From CAVRXZ01 sp963773035 (GTDB taxonomy: Bacteria > Acidobacteriota > Vicinamibacteria > Vicinamibacterales > CAVVIG01): 64,000 nucleotides of DNA. The stretch spans positions 1 through 64,000 of the forward strand of contig CAVYZX010000010.1 in the NCBI GenBank assembly GCA_963773035.1. Reading direction: 5' to 3'. Shown here piece by piece: positions 33,743-41,918 of this stretch. The notes under the pieces are model-generated. The model searched no databases, was not told the origin of the DNA, and saw only the letters and a list, made by a program, of their open reading frames with translations. The position numbers and the translations under genes are program-made. Within the stretch, counting starts at the first letter, position 1; every line of letters begins with the position of its first letter.

Positions 33743-34673
33743 CCCAGAATTTCTCGGTCAGATACTTCTCCGCACCGTCCGGGAAAATCGTCACCACGAC
33801 GCCACGGTCGAGCCGTTTGGCGACCTGCAGCGTTGCGGCAAGGGCCGCCCCCGACGAAATGCCGGCCAGCAGTCCTTCCTCGCGAGCAAGGCGCCGCACC
33901 ATCTCGTAAGCACGCTCGCTCTCAACACGCAGATCCTCATCCGCGACTGACGGATCGTAGATACCCGGGACAATTGCGGAGTCCATGTGCTTCAGGCCCT
34001 CGAGGCCATGGAACGGCCCACTCGGCTGAAACGAAATCAACTTGATCGCCGGATTGAACTTGCGCAAACGACGACCCGTGCCCACGAACGTGCCGCTCGT
34101 GCCCAGCCCGGCTACGAAGTGCGTGAGCCGACCACTCGTCTGTTCGATGATTTCCGGCCCCGTTGTGTCGTAGTGCGCACGCCAATTTCCATCGTTGTTG
34201 TATTGATCCGGATAGAAATACCTGTCAGGCTCGGTCGCATGAAGGCGGCGCGCCTCGCGGATCGCCCCGTCAGTTGCTTCAAGAGGATCGGTCAAAACGA
34301 GCTCGGCCCCGAGCGCCCGCAGAATCATCTTTCGCTCCGGGCTTGCGTTCGCCGGAAGGCAGAGTTTGACACGATACCCTCGCGCCGCCCCAACCATCGC
34401 GTAAGCAATGCCGGTGTTTCCGGAGGTCGCGTCCAGAATCGTCTTACCGGGAGCTAGAGCGCCGCTGGCCTCACCTTCGAGAATCATGCGCGCAGCGGCG
34501 CGATCCTTGACGGATCCCCCTGGATTCTGCCACTCGGCTTTCGCCCAAAGCTCCACGCCAGGGGTCTCGACTTCTATACGGTGGAGACGCACCAGTGGCG
34601 TCCTTCCGATGAGGTCGAGGACTGAGGATCCCACGCGATCAGCCGTATTCAAAGCGGAGGGCGAAGAGGCCAT
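33729..34673 (-). CDS. cysM: PLP-dependent cysteine synthase, CysM type
   Basis: This 314-residue fold-type II PLP enzyme has SVLDLIGRTPLVRL, the PLP lysine Lys56 in NPGGSVKDRAA, the substrate loop TSGNTGIAYAMVGAARGYRV and the phosphate-binding AGLGTSGTFVGTGRRL. It makes cysteine from an activated serine and sulfide or thiocarboxylate. The neighbours (JAMM protease and CysO-like carrier) indicate the thiocarboxylate-dependent type that in Mycobacterium uses O-phosphoserine. The acceptor is inference. It leads the operon under a near-consensus promoter. Confidence 0.92.
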   Translation of the reverse strand: MASSPSALNTADRVGSSVLDLIGRTPLVRLHRIEVETPGVELWAKAEWQNPGGSVKDRAAARMILEGEASGALAPGKTILDATSGNTGIAYAMVGAARGYRVKLCLPANASPERKMILRALGAELVLTDPLEATDGAIREARRLHATEPDRYFYPDQYNNDGNWRAHYDTTGPEIIEQTSGRLTHFVAGLGTSGTFVGTGRRLRKFNPAIKLISFQPSGPFHGLEGLKHMDSAIVPGIYDPSVADEDLRVESERAYEMVRRLAREEGLLAGISSGAALAATLQVAKRLDRGVVVTIFPDGAEKYLTEKFWDADA

Positions 34674-34698
34674 CTAATATCCGACCGAACTAGTCCGA

Positions 34699-34726
34699 AT
34701 TATATCAGCGGAGCCTAGACTGTCAA
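34699..34726 (-). promoter_or_regulatory. Near-consensus sigma-70-type promoter of the cysM operon
   Basis: On the minus strand TTGACA (34726-34721) and TATAAT (34704-34699) are separated by 16 bases. Transcription would start near 34692, about 20 bases before the cysM ATG. The -35 is part of an inverted repeat TGTCAAAAC / GTTTTGACA (34721-34729 and 34752-34760) reaching the start of the divergent gene. GAACTAGTCC at 34688-34697 is a small dyad near the start point. Confidence 0.7.
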
Positions 34727-34754
34727 AACGCGGTCGGATGCCGCCTCTCCAGTT

Positions 34755-35411
34755 TTGACATCGACAATCTTGGGCGTCAAACTCCTGAATCCCTTGAACA
34801 CCGAGGTTAGCGACGACTCTCGACCGGTCGTGCGGACCGGCGCATGGCTGTTCCGGCAGCGAACCTGGATCCCGCTGCCTCTCGCGCTTGCACTTCTCCT
34901 CATTCCGTCAGAAACGACTCCTTCGTGGTTCCTTACGGGACTGGGATCGGCGATTGTGGCGTCTGGCGAACTTCTACGCGTCTGGGCCGTTCGTCATATC
35001 GGCGCCATCTCGCGGACGCGCAGCACTCGCTTGGGACCGCTGGTTCAGACAGGGCCGTTTGCGCTCGTTCGCAATCCTCTCTACCTCGGCAACATCGCCC
35101 TGTGGGTGGGATTTGCAACCAGCGCGGGATTGCTCTGGCTCATTCCGCTTTTTGTCGTCGTGCTGGCGCTGGAATATCACGCGATTGTGCAATGGGAGGA
35201 GCAACTCCTCGAACTGCGACGCGGAAACGAGTACACAGCGTACGCCGCCCGGGTGCCACGATGGGTTCCGTCACTTCGAAACGGTCCCAGTCTGAAGAAG
35301 GGATCCGGAGGGGTCGCTTCCTGGCGCGACACACTCTTCAGCGAACGCGGGACTCTCATTGCAATCGGAGTCGGCTACCTCCTGTTGTGGACAAAAAGCC
35401 GACTGTCCTGA
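34755..35411 (+). CDS. Isoprenylcysteine/phospholipid methyltransferase-like membrane protein
   Basis: This product of about 218 residues has four to five membrane helices and the ICMT/PEMT signature: AISRTRSTRLGPLVQTGPFA, LVRNPLYLGNIALWVGFA and YHAIVQWEEQLLELRRGNEY with the EE pair and YTAYAARVPRW. Such proteins use SAM to methylate small-molecule or lipid substrates at the membrane; the substrate is unknown. The reported start is TTG 34755; the first 20 residues are poorly conserved, so the true start may be later. It is divergent from cysM. Confidence 0.8.
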   Translation: MTSTILGVKLLNPLNTEVSDDSRPVVRTGAWLFRQRTWIPLPLALALLLIPSETTPSWFLTGLGSAIVASGELLRVWAVRHIGAISRTRSTRLGPLVQTGPFALVRNPLYLGNIALWVGFATSAGLLWLIPLFVVVLALEYHAIVQWEEQLLELRRGNEYTAYAARVPRWVPSLRNGPSLKKGSGGVASWRDTLFSERGTLIAIGVGYLLLWTKSRLS

Positions 35412-35447
35412 TTGGCGCCCTAAGCGTTCAGGCGAGCGACCGCTCGT

Positions 35448-36194
35448 TCATTTCATCGACACGGTCAGAGCGACCTGAGCTCGGATCTCGATGAACCCTG
35501 GCTCGATGGCTGTCGATGGCGGCGCTGCCTCAGCTCGCATCATAAAGGGGCGAGGCGGTGGTGCTTCTGTTCGTGAGTCCTCGATCTTCAAGATTCGATC
35601 GACAGTGCCACCAGCACCGGCCGCGGCGGCTTCGGCCCGCGCCCTGGCATCGACCACCGCAGCTCGAAGCGCGTCGCGCTCAACCGCCGCCCGATCTTTC
35701 AAATCGAACCTGATGCCATTCAACGACGTTGCACCGCCTTGAACGACTGCGTCGGCGATCTCTCCCGCACGCGCGAGATCGTCGATTCGGATCTCGAGCG
35801 TGTTGCGGGCGACGAAGTCGCGCGCCACTCGCCGTCCGTTGACGTTGTCGAACTCCTGTTCGAGCCACAATCCGAGCGTTCGTTGCGCCTCCTTCGCGAC
35901 GCCACTGTTGGCGAGCTGTCGCTGGACGCCGGCCAAGGCGTCTGCATTCTGCCGCTGGGCCTCACGGGAGCTTTTCGCACGTGATTCCACGGCAAGCGTC
36001 AAATAGGCCACGTCCGGAGCGCGACGGACGATGGCTTCGCCAGTTGTGAGAATTGTCGGGAGATTTGGCGGCGCCGCGGGACTTCCTTGCGCCAGGAGCG
36101 ATGGCGCCGCCACAATTGAGGCGACTATCGCTAGAACAAGACGCGGCAGGTCACGAAAAAACTGCAAACGATTCGCGCTTTCTACGTAATCCAC
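35448..36194 (-). CDS. SIMPL-domain (DUF541) periplasmic protein
   Basis: This 248-residue protein has a signal peptide (FFRDLPRLVLAIVASIVAAP ending AQG). The SIMPL/DUF541 domain follows: TILTTGEAIVRRAPDVAYLT, REAQRQNADALAGVQRQLAN, GVAKEAQRTLGLWLEQEFDN and a C-terminal IEPGFIEIRAQVALTVSMK. Members form oligomeric periplasmic or outer-membrane-associated assemblies, with roles in stress tolerance poorly defined. It converges with the methyltransferase gene and is divergent from the CoA-transferase gene. Confidence 0.88.
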   Translation of the reverse strand: MDYVESANRLQFFRDLPRLVLAIVASIVAAPSLLAQGSPAAPPNLPTILTTGEAIVRRAPDVAYLTLAVESRAKSSREAQRQNADALAGVQRQLANSGVAKEAQRTLGLWLEQEFDNVNGRRVARDFVARNTLEIRIDDLARAGEIADAVVQGGATSLNGIRFDLKDRAAVERDALRAAVVDARARAEAAAAGAGGTVDRILKIEDSRTEAPPPRPFMMRAEAAPPSTAIEPGFIEIRAQVALTVSMK

Positions 36195-36264
36195 GAATGG
36201 CCAGTATAGACCAGCGCGTGGTCGGCCTTTGTCTGGAGAAAAAGAGTAGAGTTACATCCTTCTC

Positions 36265-37446
36265 ATGACTGCTCCACTTGACGGAATCACCGTTCTCGAT
36301 CTCAGCCGAGTGTTGTCGGGTCCCTACTGCACGATGCTTCTGGGCGATATGGGCGCTCGCATCATCAAAGTCGAACAGCCCGGCAAAGGCGACGACACCC
36401 GTGGCTGGGGGCCCCCGTTCGTTGGCGGCGAGAGTGCGTACTTCCTCAGCATCAACCGGAACAAGGAAAGCATCACCCTGGACTTCAAGAAGAGCGCCGG
36501 ACGTGCCGTCCTCGATCGGCTTATCGCCAACAGCGACGTGGTGGTGGAAAACTTTCGGCCAGGAACGCTGAGTAAACTCGGTCTCGACTACGCGGCACTC
36601 GCACCGAAGCATCCAAGGCTCATCTACTGCTCGATTTCGGGGTTCGGACACAGCGGACCCCGGCAGTACGAACCCGGTTACGACGCAGTGATTCAAGCTG
36701 AAGGCGGTCTGATGAGCGTCACTGGCGCGGCCGACGGACCGCCTTACCGTCTCGGGGTGGCTATCGGCGACATCGTGACTGGAATACTTGCCGCCCAAGG
36801 TGTGTTGCTTGCGTTGCTCAGTCGCCACCGGACCGGACAGGGCCAGTTCGTCGATATCGGCATGCTCGATTCGGTTGCCGCGTTGTTGAGTTATCAGGCC
36901 TCGATCTTCTTTGCGACCGGTTCAGCGCCACAACGTATCGGCAACCGCCATCCAACGATCGTCCCGTACGAAACGTTCACGGCGTCGGACGGCGACTTCG
37001 TCCTGGCAGTCGGCAACGACGACCAGTGGCGCCGTTTCTGCACAGTGGCTGGACTCGATCGCGACGAGCGGTTCGAAACCAACAGGCAGCGCGTGATGCG
37101 CTACGACGAGCTCAGACCGATTCTCACCGAATGTATACGCCGGCACGCCCGGCAACACTGGATTGAGCAATTGACCAAGGCTGGAGTGCCCTGCGGGTCG
37201 GTCCGCGATCTCAAGGAAGTCTTCACCGACCCTCAACTCGAAGCACGACAGATGATCGCTCGAGCCGAGCATGCAACCCTCGGCGCAATCAGGTTACTCG
37301 GCCTGCCCATCAAGCTGTCGCAGACGCCCGGGTCGATCAGGACGGCGCCTCCCACTCTCGGACAACATACAGATGCTGTGCTGCAGAAGGATCTCGGGCT
37401 GAGCGCCGCCGAAATAAGCGCGCTGCGCGAGGGGGCGGCGATCTGA
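36265..37446 (+). CDS. Class III CoA-transferase (CaiB/BaiF family)
   Basis: This 393-residue cytoplasmic enzyme has family landmarks: VLDLSRVLSGPYCTMLLGDM, GARIIKVEQPGKGDDTRGWG, FLSINRNKESITLDFKK and the catalytic Asp region GYDAVIQAEGGLMSVTGAAD. It moves CoA between carboxylic acids. The overall look resembles the succinate/glutarate CoA-transferase group, but the donor and acceptor cannot be read from sequence. Length is normal (about 390). The unknown gene at 37452 follows after five bases and is likely co-transcribed. Confidence 0.9.
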   Translation: MTAPLDGITVLDLSRVLSGPYCTMLLGDMGARIIKVEQPGKGDDTRGWGPPFVGGESAYFLSINRNKESITLDFKKSAGRAVLDRLIANSDVVVENFRPGTLSKLGLDYAALAPKHPRLIYCSISGFGHSGPRQYEPGYDAVIQAEGGLMSVTGAADGPPYRLGVAIGDIVTGILAAQGVLLALLSRHRTGQGQFVDIGMLDSVAALLSYQASIFFATGSAPQRIGNRHPTIVPYETFTASDGDFVLAVGNDDQWRRFCTVAGLDRDERFETNRQRVMRYDELRPILTECIRRHARQHWIEQLTKAGVPCGSVRDLKEVFTDPQLEARQMIARAEHATLGAIRLLGLPIKLSQTPGSIRTAPPTLGQHTDAVLQKDLGLSAAEISALREGAAI

Positions 37447-37451
37447 CGCTG

Positions 37452-37877
37452 ATGGAAATCTCACAAGTCAGGAGGCAGGTGCGCGAGACCATCAATCGCG
37501 CCAAGCAAGCGTCTTCGGACCGTCGTGCGCGAACGGATGAAGCCGCACGGGAGTACGACGTCTTCCTCTCCGAGATCGCCATCCCGGTGTTTCGACAAGT
37601 CGCGGCCGTCCTCCGCGCTGAAAGCTACATGTTCTCGGTGTTCACGCCATCGGGCAGTGTGCGGCTGATGTCCGATCGTTCGGGCGACGACTACATCGAG
37701 CTGTCCCTCGACACGAGTGGTAATCAGCCCCAAGTGGTAGGGCATTCAAGCCGCAGTCGGGGCCGGCGCATCATCGAATCGGAGGCACCGCTGAAACCGG
37801 GCCTTGTCCGCGACTTGACGGAAGAAGATGTGCTTACGTTCGTTTTGAAGGAACTGGAACCTTTCGTCGAACGATAG
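37452..37877 (+). CDS. Conserved-looking protein of unknown function
   Basis: This 141-residue soluble protein has a charged, probably helical first half (EISQVRRQVRETINRAKQAS, RARTDEAAREYDVFLSEIAI) and a second half with beta-like strands (ESYMFSVFTPSGSVRLMSDR, DDYIELSLDTSGNQPQVVGH). It ends LTFVLKELEPFVER. There is no signal peptide, membrane helix or known motif. It follows the CoA-transferase gene by five bases; its function may or may not be related. Confidence 0.7.
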   Translation: MEISQVRRQVRETINRAKQASSDRRARTDEAAREYDVFLSEIAIPVFRQVAAVLRAESYMFSVFTPSGSVRLMSDRSGDDYIELSLDTSGNQPQVVGHSSRSRGRRIIESEAPLKPGLVRDLTEEDVLTFVLKELEPFVER

Positions 37878-37883
37878 TTCCCC

Positions 37884-38324
37884 TCACCCCTTCGTCGTAT
37901 CCTGATCGCCGCCTGCGACTTCATAGATACGCACCAACTCAACGAGCTTGTAGCCTTTCGTCTGATACGGCGGCACGATGCGCTCCGTCCTCAAGTACTG
38001 GAGCATTGTGTCGTCGGAGTAGTCTGCCGCGCCGATCCCGGATGCCAAGGCCAGCGCCGCCTCGAGCCCCGACAGAGTCATCGCTGGCTCCGTGACCGTT
38101 CGAGAACCGGGAATGATGCCGAACCGCCGGACGGGCTCGCGCCGATCAAGCCTGGTGAAACCGACAAAGACTTCGTTGCTGACGAAGTTGTAGTCCGCTT
38201 CGGATCGGGTCGCTGGCGCGTCTTCGACCCGGATCACCGCGATTTCCGCAATTTGCTTCAGTTGCTCGAGGAGGACCGCTGTGAACTCACCCTCCCCAGA
38301 CCAACGAGTTGTATCTACGTGCAT
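37884..38324 (-). CDS. Protein of unknown function
   Basis: This 146-residue soluble protein starts MHVDTTRWSGEGEFTAVLLE and includes EADYNFVSNEVFVGFTRLDR and a C-terminal region rich in Tyr and Lys (TKGYKLVELVRIYEVAGGDQ). There is no signal peptide, membrane segment or motif that I recognise. It converges with the 37452 gene with six bases between the stops, and lies downstream of menG in the same direction with about 50 bases between. Confidence 0.65.
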   Translation of the reverse strand: MHVDTTRWSGEGEFTAVLLEQLKQIAEIAVIRVEDAPATRSEADYNFVSNEVFVGFTRLDRREPVRRFGIIPGSRTVTEPAMTLSGLEAALALASGIGAADYSDDTMLQYLRTERIVPPYQTKGYKLVELVRIYEVAGGDQDTTKG

Positions 38325-38373
38325 CGAAGGATCCGGAATTGTAGACGGTCTGAGGCTGCAGTACGTCGAAGCA

Positions 38374-39132
38374 TCATGATCGGAAGGCCCGATGAATAGA
38401 CATCAGGCCGCCGAGGACCGGAAAGTGCCCCACTTTCACGAACCCGCGCGCTTCCATCATGCTCACGACACCTTGAGCAGCGGGGTATCGGCGCAGCGAG
38501 GCCGGAATATATCGGTATGTATCAGGATCGCGATGCAAGGTCCATCCGAGGATGCTCCCCACGATTGTCAAGTACGTCAAATAGAGCGAGCACACGATGC
38601 GATTTCGCGGCTTGTTGAAATCGAGCGAGAGTGCCCGCCCGCCGGGTCGGAGCACCCGGAAGAGCTCGTCGATGGCGCGTTCGAGATTGGGAACATTTCG
38701 CAGGCCGTACCCAGTCGTCACCAGATCGAACGAGTTGTCTGGGAACGGCAATGCACTCATGTCACCGACGATGAGTTTCACGGGGCGTGTACCCGCCCTT
38801 TCACGTGCCAACTCGATCATTCGGGGGGTGATATCGAGCGCGACCACGCGAGCGCCCCGGTCCGCGAGTTCCCACGCGATGTCGCCTGTGCCGGTGGCGA
38901 GGTCGAGCGCATGCGCTCCACGAAGCGGCATGGCAAGGTCAACGAGCCGCCTTTTCCAGCCTCGATCGAGACCGAAAGACAGAGCAACAGTAATGAAATC
39001 GTAACGATCAGCAATGGTTGCAAAGAGCCGACGCACGTATCGGCTCTTGCTTTCGGGCGTGGAGAAAGCCTGACTGAGAGAACCCTTGCTATTTCTCCGG
39101 AACACGGGCGGCGGAGGGATCGCTGACTTCAA
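38374..39132 (-). CDS. menG: Demethylmenaquinone methyltransferase (UbiE/MenG)
   Basis: This 252-residue SAM-dependent methyltransferase has RRLFATIADRYDFITVALSF, GWKRRLVDLAM, the SAM-binding HALDLATGTGDIAWELADRG, and the UbiE signatures VTTGYGLRNVPNLERAIDEL and RVLRPGGRALSLDFNKPRN. It methylates demethylmenaquinone in the last step of menaquinone synthesis, pairing with mqnE in this window. The ATG at 39132 overlaps the cupredoxin stop by 44 bases; conservation begins near residue 22, so an internal GTG near 39108 is an alternative. Confidence 0.92.
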   Translation of the reverse strand: MKSAIPPPPVFRRNSKGSLSQAFSTPESKSRYVRRLFATIADRYDFITVALSFGLDRGWKRRLVDLAMPLRGAHALDLATGTGDIAWELADRGARVVALDITPRMIELARERAGTRPVKLIVGDMSALPFPDNSFDLVTTGYGLRNVPNLERAIDELFRVLRPGGRALSLDFNKPRNRIVCSLYLTYLTIVGSILGWTLHRDPDTYRYIPASLRRYPAAQGVVSMMEARGFVKVGHFPVLGGLMSIHRAFRS

Positions 39133-39508
39133 TGATCCCCTTCATCATCGAGGCATGTTTGGAACAAACGTACGTGGTGACTCCGGGCTTGTCCGGAACC
39201 TGAATCACAGTGGAGTTTCGACCTTCTCCGTGCAGCACGGCGCCGTTGACCCGCCACGCGGGCACTGCGAAATCATGATCGAATCCCGGGTCCTGACTGA
39301 CAAGCGTGACGCGTATCCGCTCGCCCGGCGCTGCGTGAATGGTGGGATTGGCGGTTACGCCGTCGCCGACATAAAAGGCCATCTGGCGCGCCACGACGAC
39401 GATTTCTCGTGGTTCTGGGGAGCCGGCGACAAGCGGCAGCAGCGTCGCTAGGCCGCCCACGACGAGGACCACGACAGTCGCCATCATCACACGAGTACGA
39501 AGAGTCAT
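39089..39508 (-). CDS. Exported cupredoxin-domain protein
   Basis: From ATG 39508 the protein is 139 residues, with a hydrophobic leader (RVMMATVVVLVVGGLATLLP) and one cupredoxin domain: PTIHAAPGERIRVTLVSQDP, the first His in DPGFDHDFAVPAW and the closing ligands in YVCSKHASMMKG (C-x2-H-x3-M spacing). It is a periplasmic type-1-like copper site, able to carry electrons or copper. It is third in the multicopper oxidase-ZIP-cupredoxin operon, so it may be the electron acceptor or copper donor for the oxidase (inference). Confidence 0.88.
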   Translation of the reverse strand: MTLRTRVMMATVVVLVVGGLATLLPLVAGSPEPREIVVVARQMAFYVGDGVTANPTIHAAPGERIRVTLVSQDPGFDHDFAVPAWRVNGAVLHGEGRNSTVIQVPDKPGVTTYVCSKHASMMKGIIEVSDPSAARVPEK

Positions 39509-39538
39509 CGACAATGCCTCTCTATCGACTCCAACAGC

Positions 39539-40775
39539 TCAGCCAATCAACATGCCGGTCGCGTACATCACGACGAACCCGGTGAAAAGGCCCGCGAGCA
39601 TCGGGCCCCTCGCCATATAGCTCACGACCGGCTCGTCACCCGCCATCTGCTTCAATATCTGGACGACCACCTGCGCGATCGCTCCGACGCCAAGAGCCAG
39701 ACATAGAAGAGCCCATACCGGGGAGTAGATGAAGCCGCCGAGCCACGCACCAAGAATCGTCGGGGCGCCGCCGATCAAACCCAGACGAACGAGCGCGCCC
39801 ATCGGCACCTGTCCCTGCTCGCCTGTGTTGCGACGCGCGAGCGGCGCGACCATAGCCAGACCTTCGGTCGTGTTGTGCAGCGTGAATCCGATGATGAGCA
39901 AGCTGCCAAGAGCCGCTTCGCCAAGCGTAAAAGCCGCGGCGATAGCGAGTCCCTCGCCGAAGTTGTGAAGCCCGATGCCAACGGCTACGAGCAGGGCCAG
40001 AATCCATCCTGCATTCGCAGCTTCTCGACGGCTGGCTAAACGACGCTGACCCAGCCAACGGCCAAACGCGGCGAGAGACAGATAGGCGGCTGCGGCTGCA
40101 AACGCAAACAAGACGGGACCCTGGTACGAGTGCGGAAGGACTGCCGCCGCTTCCAATCCTTCTGCTGTTGCGTCCACCATCAGAAAGAAGAGCAATCCGA
40201 CTGTGAGTGCCAGGGCAAAATCGAGGCCCCATTTCCCCAACTTTTTCATCAGTGGGAACCAGAGAAGCCCGATGGCGACCGGGATGACGCCAACGTACAA
40301 CCCGATGAGAGCGAAGAGGCCCAGGTTGCGAACACCTGGTCGTGGAGTTTCGACGGCGACCTGGATCTGATGGTCGAACGTCGTTCCGCTCGAGGTGACC
40401 ACTCGGACATGGTGAGCCTCGCCCTGGACCCAGGGATATGGAATCCTCAAGGTCGCGCGCTCCAAATGCGCGAGCTTCGGACCAGGTTCTGCCGTGAACT
40501 GCCAATAGGCATCGTCGATTTGAACCTGCGCGATGGTGACTGGATCGGGACCGTCGTTCAGTACCGTTCGCGACGATGCCGCCTGACGTCAAAACGACAC
40601 GAGGAATCATCAACCGTTCGACAGGAGGCGCGCCTTGTGGCTTCAATGCGTCCGCAGGATTCGTTCGGAGCATCAGCAGTACGAGGCCCCCGAGCAACAC
40701 GATGGGCAGTAGAGCCACGACCCACGGCCCAAATACCGTCTGGGAACGCGGCGCGCTCGTGGCATCAGGTTTCAC
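39539..40775 (-). pseudogene. ZIP-family metal transporter with N-terminal extension; frameshift near 40575
   Basis: The ZIP part is intact in one frame (about 39539-40500): GLFALIGLYVGVIPVAIGLL, then the metal-binding helices with GIGLHNFGEGLAIAAAFTLG and GFTLHNTTEGLAMVAP. The N-terminal part, from GTG 40775 (VKPDATSAPRSQTVFGPWVV, one helix, then PPVERLMIPRVVLTSGGIV), is in another frame. The join should read on into NDGPDPVTIAQVQIDDAYWQ. A stop (TGA) in the ZIP frame just upstream rules out a simple longer start. The permease may still be made from an internal start. It should import Fe, Mn or Zn; the operon order is oxidase-ZIP-cupredoxin. Confidence 0.8.
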
Positions 40776-41820
40776 GTGCCACCGCCTCCGCTCGGAACGT
40801 TCCCATCCACCCGAGCTCTGCAAACTCGCTCTGGTGGGCGTGGAACATGAAATCACCCGGATAGCGCCAAGTCGTTTCGAGGATCGCCCGCTCGCCCTGG
40901 CACAACATCACTGTGTCGGTGTGCTCGTGAGGCGTCAGTGACGTGCCCGTCCGAAAGACATCGAAGAACATTCCATGCAGATGGAAGCTGTTGATGACGT
41001 CGAACTCGGTGACGTTGACGACATACATGCGCACCAGACGGCCGACCGGTACGTGAATGGGTTCGTGCAGGAAATGGTTGGCGACCGTGTTGACCGCGTA
41101 TACCTCGTTGTCGGCATCGAAATTCGTGTCGAAGCCGTTCATCACCATCACGAGCTCGTCTGCCGGTGGGCGCCCTCCCTTGGGGTCGACAATGAAAACC
41201 CCGTAGAGGCCTTTGTGAATGTGGCGCTTCAGCGGCACTGCATGACAGTGATAGAGGTGGAGGCCGAACGGCTCAGCGTCGAACTCGTAAGTGAAGCTCT
41301 CACCTGGCAGCACTTGGTGCGCTTCGAGGGAACCATCCATGGCCGGCGGGTGCCAGCCATGAAAGTGAATCGTATGTGGATGGGCTCCCTGATTCAGAAA
41401 GTTGACGCGGACTCGATCGCCTTCTGTCGCGCGGATCGTCGGGCCGGGTACCTGGCCGTTGTACGTCCAGGCTGGGAAGAACACTCCCGGCGCGATCTCG
41501 AGTTCTCGGTCGACTGCAAAAAACTGATACTCCCGAAGTAGCGTGCCGTCAGGGCGCTTCGTCTCCTGATAGAACTTGTGGCGGTCGGCCTCGGGCAGAT
41601 GGGAGAAATTCCAACTCTTGAGGTAGACCATCGGGTCGAAACGCTCGGTGGATACTCGCCCTACGGTGCCCATCGCGTGGGTCGCATGCGTTGAGGCATC
41701 ATGCGGACCCGCAACACTCTGGGCCGAACTCGTTAGACCGCGGGTAACTGCGGTACCTCCCGCAAGAGTTCCGAGACCGGCAAGGTGTAGCCACGATCGC
41801 CTAGATAGACGACTGCCCAT
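40765..41820 (-). CDS. Tat-exported two-domain multicopper oxidase
   Basis: From ATG 41820 (MGSRLSRRSWLHLAGLGTLA, a twin-arginine leader) the protein is 351 residues. Copper motifs are HTIHFHGWHPP, LHLYHCHAVPLKRHIHKGL, SFHLHGMFFDVF, HEHTDTV and GDFMFHAHQSEFAELGWMG. The HCH motif is in domain 1, giving the type-1 site there; the paired HxH motifs make the trinuclear centre. The size fits two-domain laccase or nitrite-reductase-like oxidases. The likely role, from its ZIP and DtxR neighbours, is oxidation of Fe(II), Mn(II) or Cu(I) in the periplasm. TTG 41838 lies inside the operator and is an unlikely start. Confidence 0.9.
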   Translation of the reverse strand: MGSRLSRRSWLHLAGLGTLAGGTAVTRGLTSSAQSVAGPHDASTHATHAMGTVGRVSTERFDPMVYLKSWNFSHLPEADRHKFYQETKRPDGTLLREYQFFAVDRELEIAPGVFFPAWTYNGQVPGPTIRATEGDRVRVNFLNQGAHPHTIHFHGWHPPAMDGSLEAHQVLPGESFTYEFDAEPFGLHLYHCHAVPLKRHIHKGLYGVFIVDPKGGRPPADELVMVMNGFDTNFDADNEVYAVNTVANHFLHEPIHVPVGRLVRMYVVNVTEFDVINSFHLHGMFFDVFRTGTSLTPHEHTDTVMLCQGERAILETTWRYPGDFMFHAHQSEFAELGWMGTFRAEAVARET

Positions 41821-41825
41821 CGTTG

Positions 41826-41867
41826 TTTGACTTATCAAAATTAATGGATAGAAGGCTAGAAAGTCAA
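41826..41867 (-). promoter_or_regulatory. Promoter and operator-like box of the multicopper oxidase operon
   Basis: The minus strand reads TTGACT (41867-41862), 18 bases, then TAATTT (41843-41838). The palindrome TTTTGATAAGTCAAA occupies 41840-41826, overlapping the -10 and ending five bases before the ATG at 41820. A near-identical box (TTTTGATTACTCAAA) covers the -10 of the porin operon, so both are candidate targets of the DtxR-family regulator encoded next door. Confidence 0.65.
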
Positions 41868-41870
41868 GCT

Positions 41871-41906
41871 TAGTTCACCAAAATTCACCGAAATTCCTGG
41901 TACAAT
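41871..41906 (+). promoter_or_regulatory. dtxR promoter region with 10-base direct repeats
   Basis: Three consecutive 10-base units, TAGTTCACCA, AAATTCACCG and AAATTCCTGG (41871-41900), share the TTCACC/ATTC pattern. They are followed by TACAAT at 41901-41906, a good -10. The ATG is at 41919, so a start near 41913 would give a leader of about six bases. The repeats may be a separate regulatory site; they do not match the TTTTGAT box. Confidence 0.5.
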
Positions 41907-41918
41907 TCGGGAAAGTCG

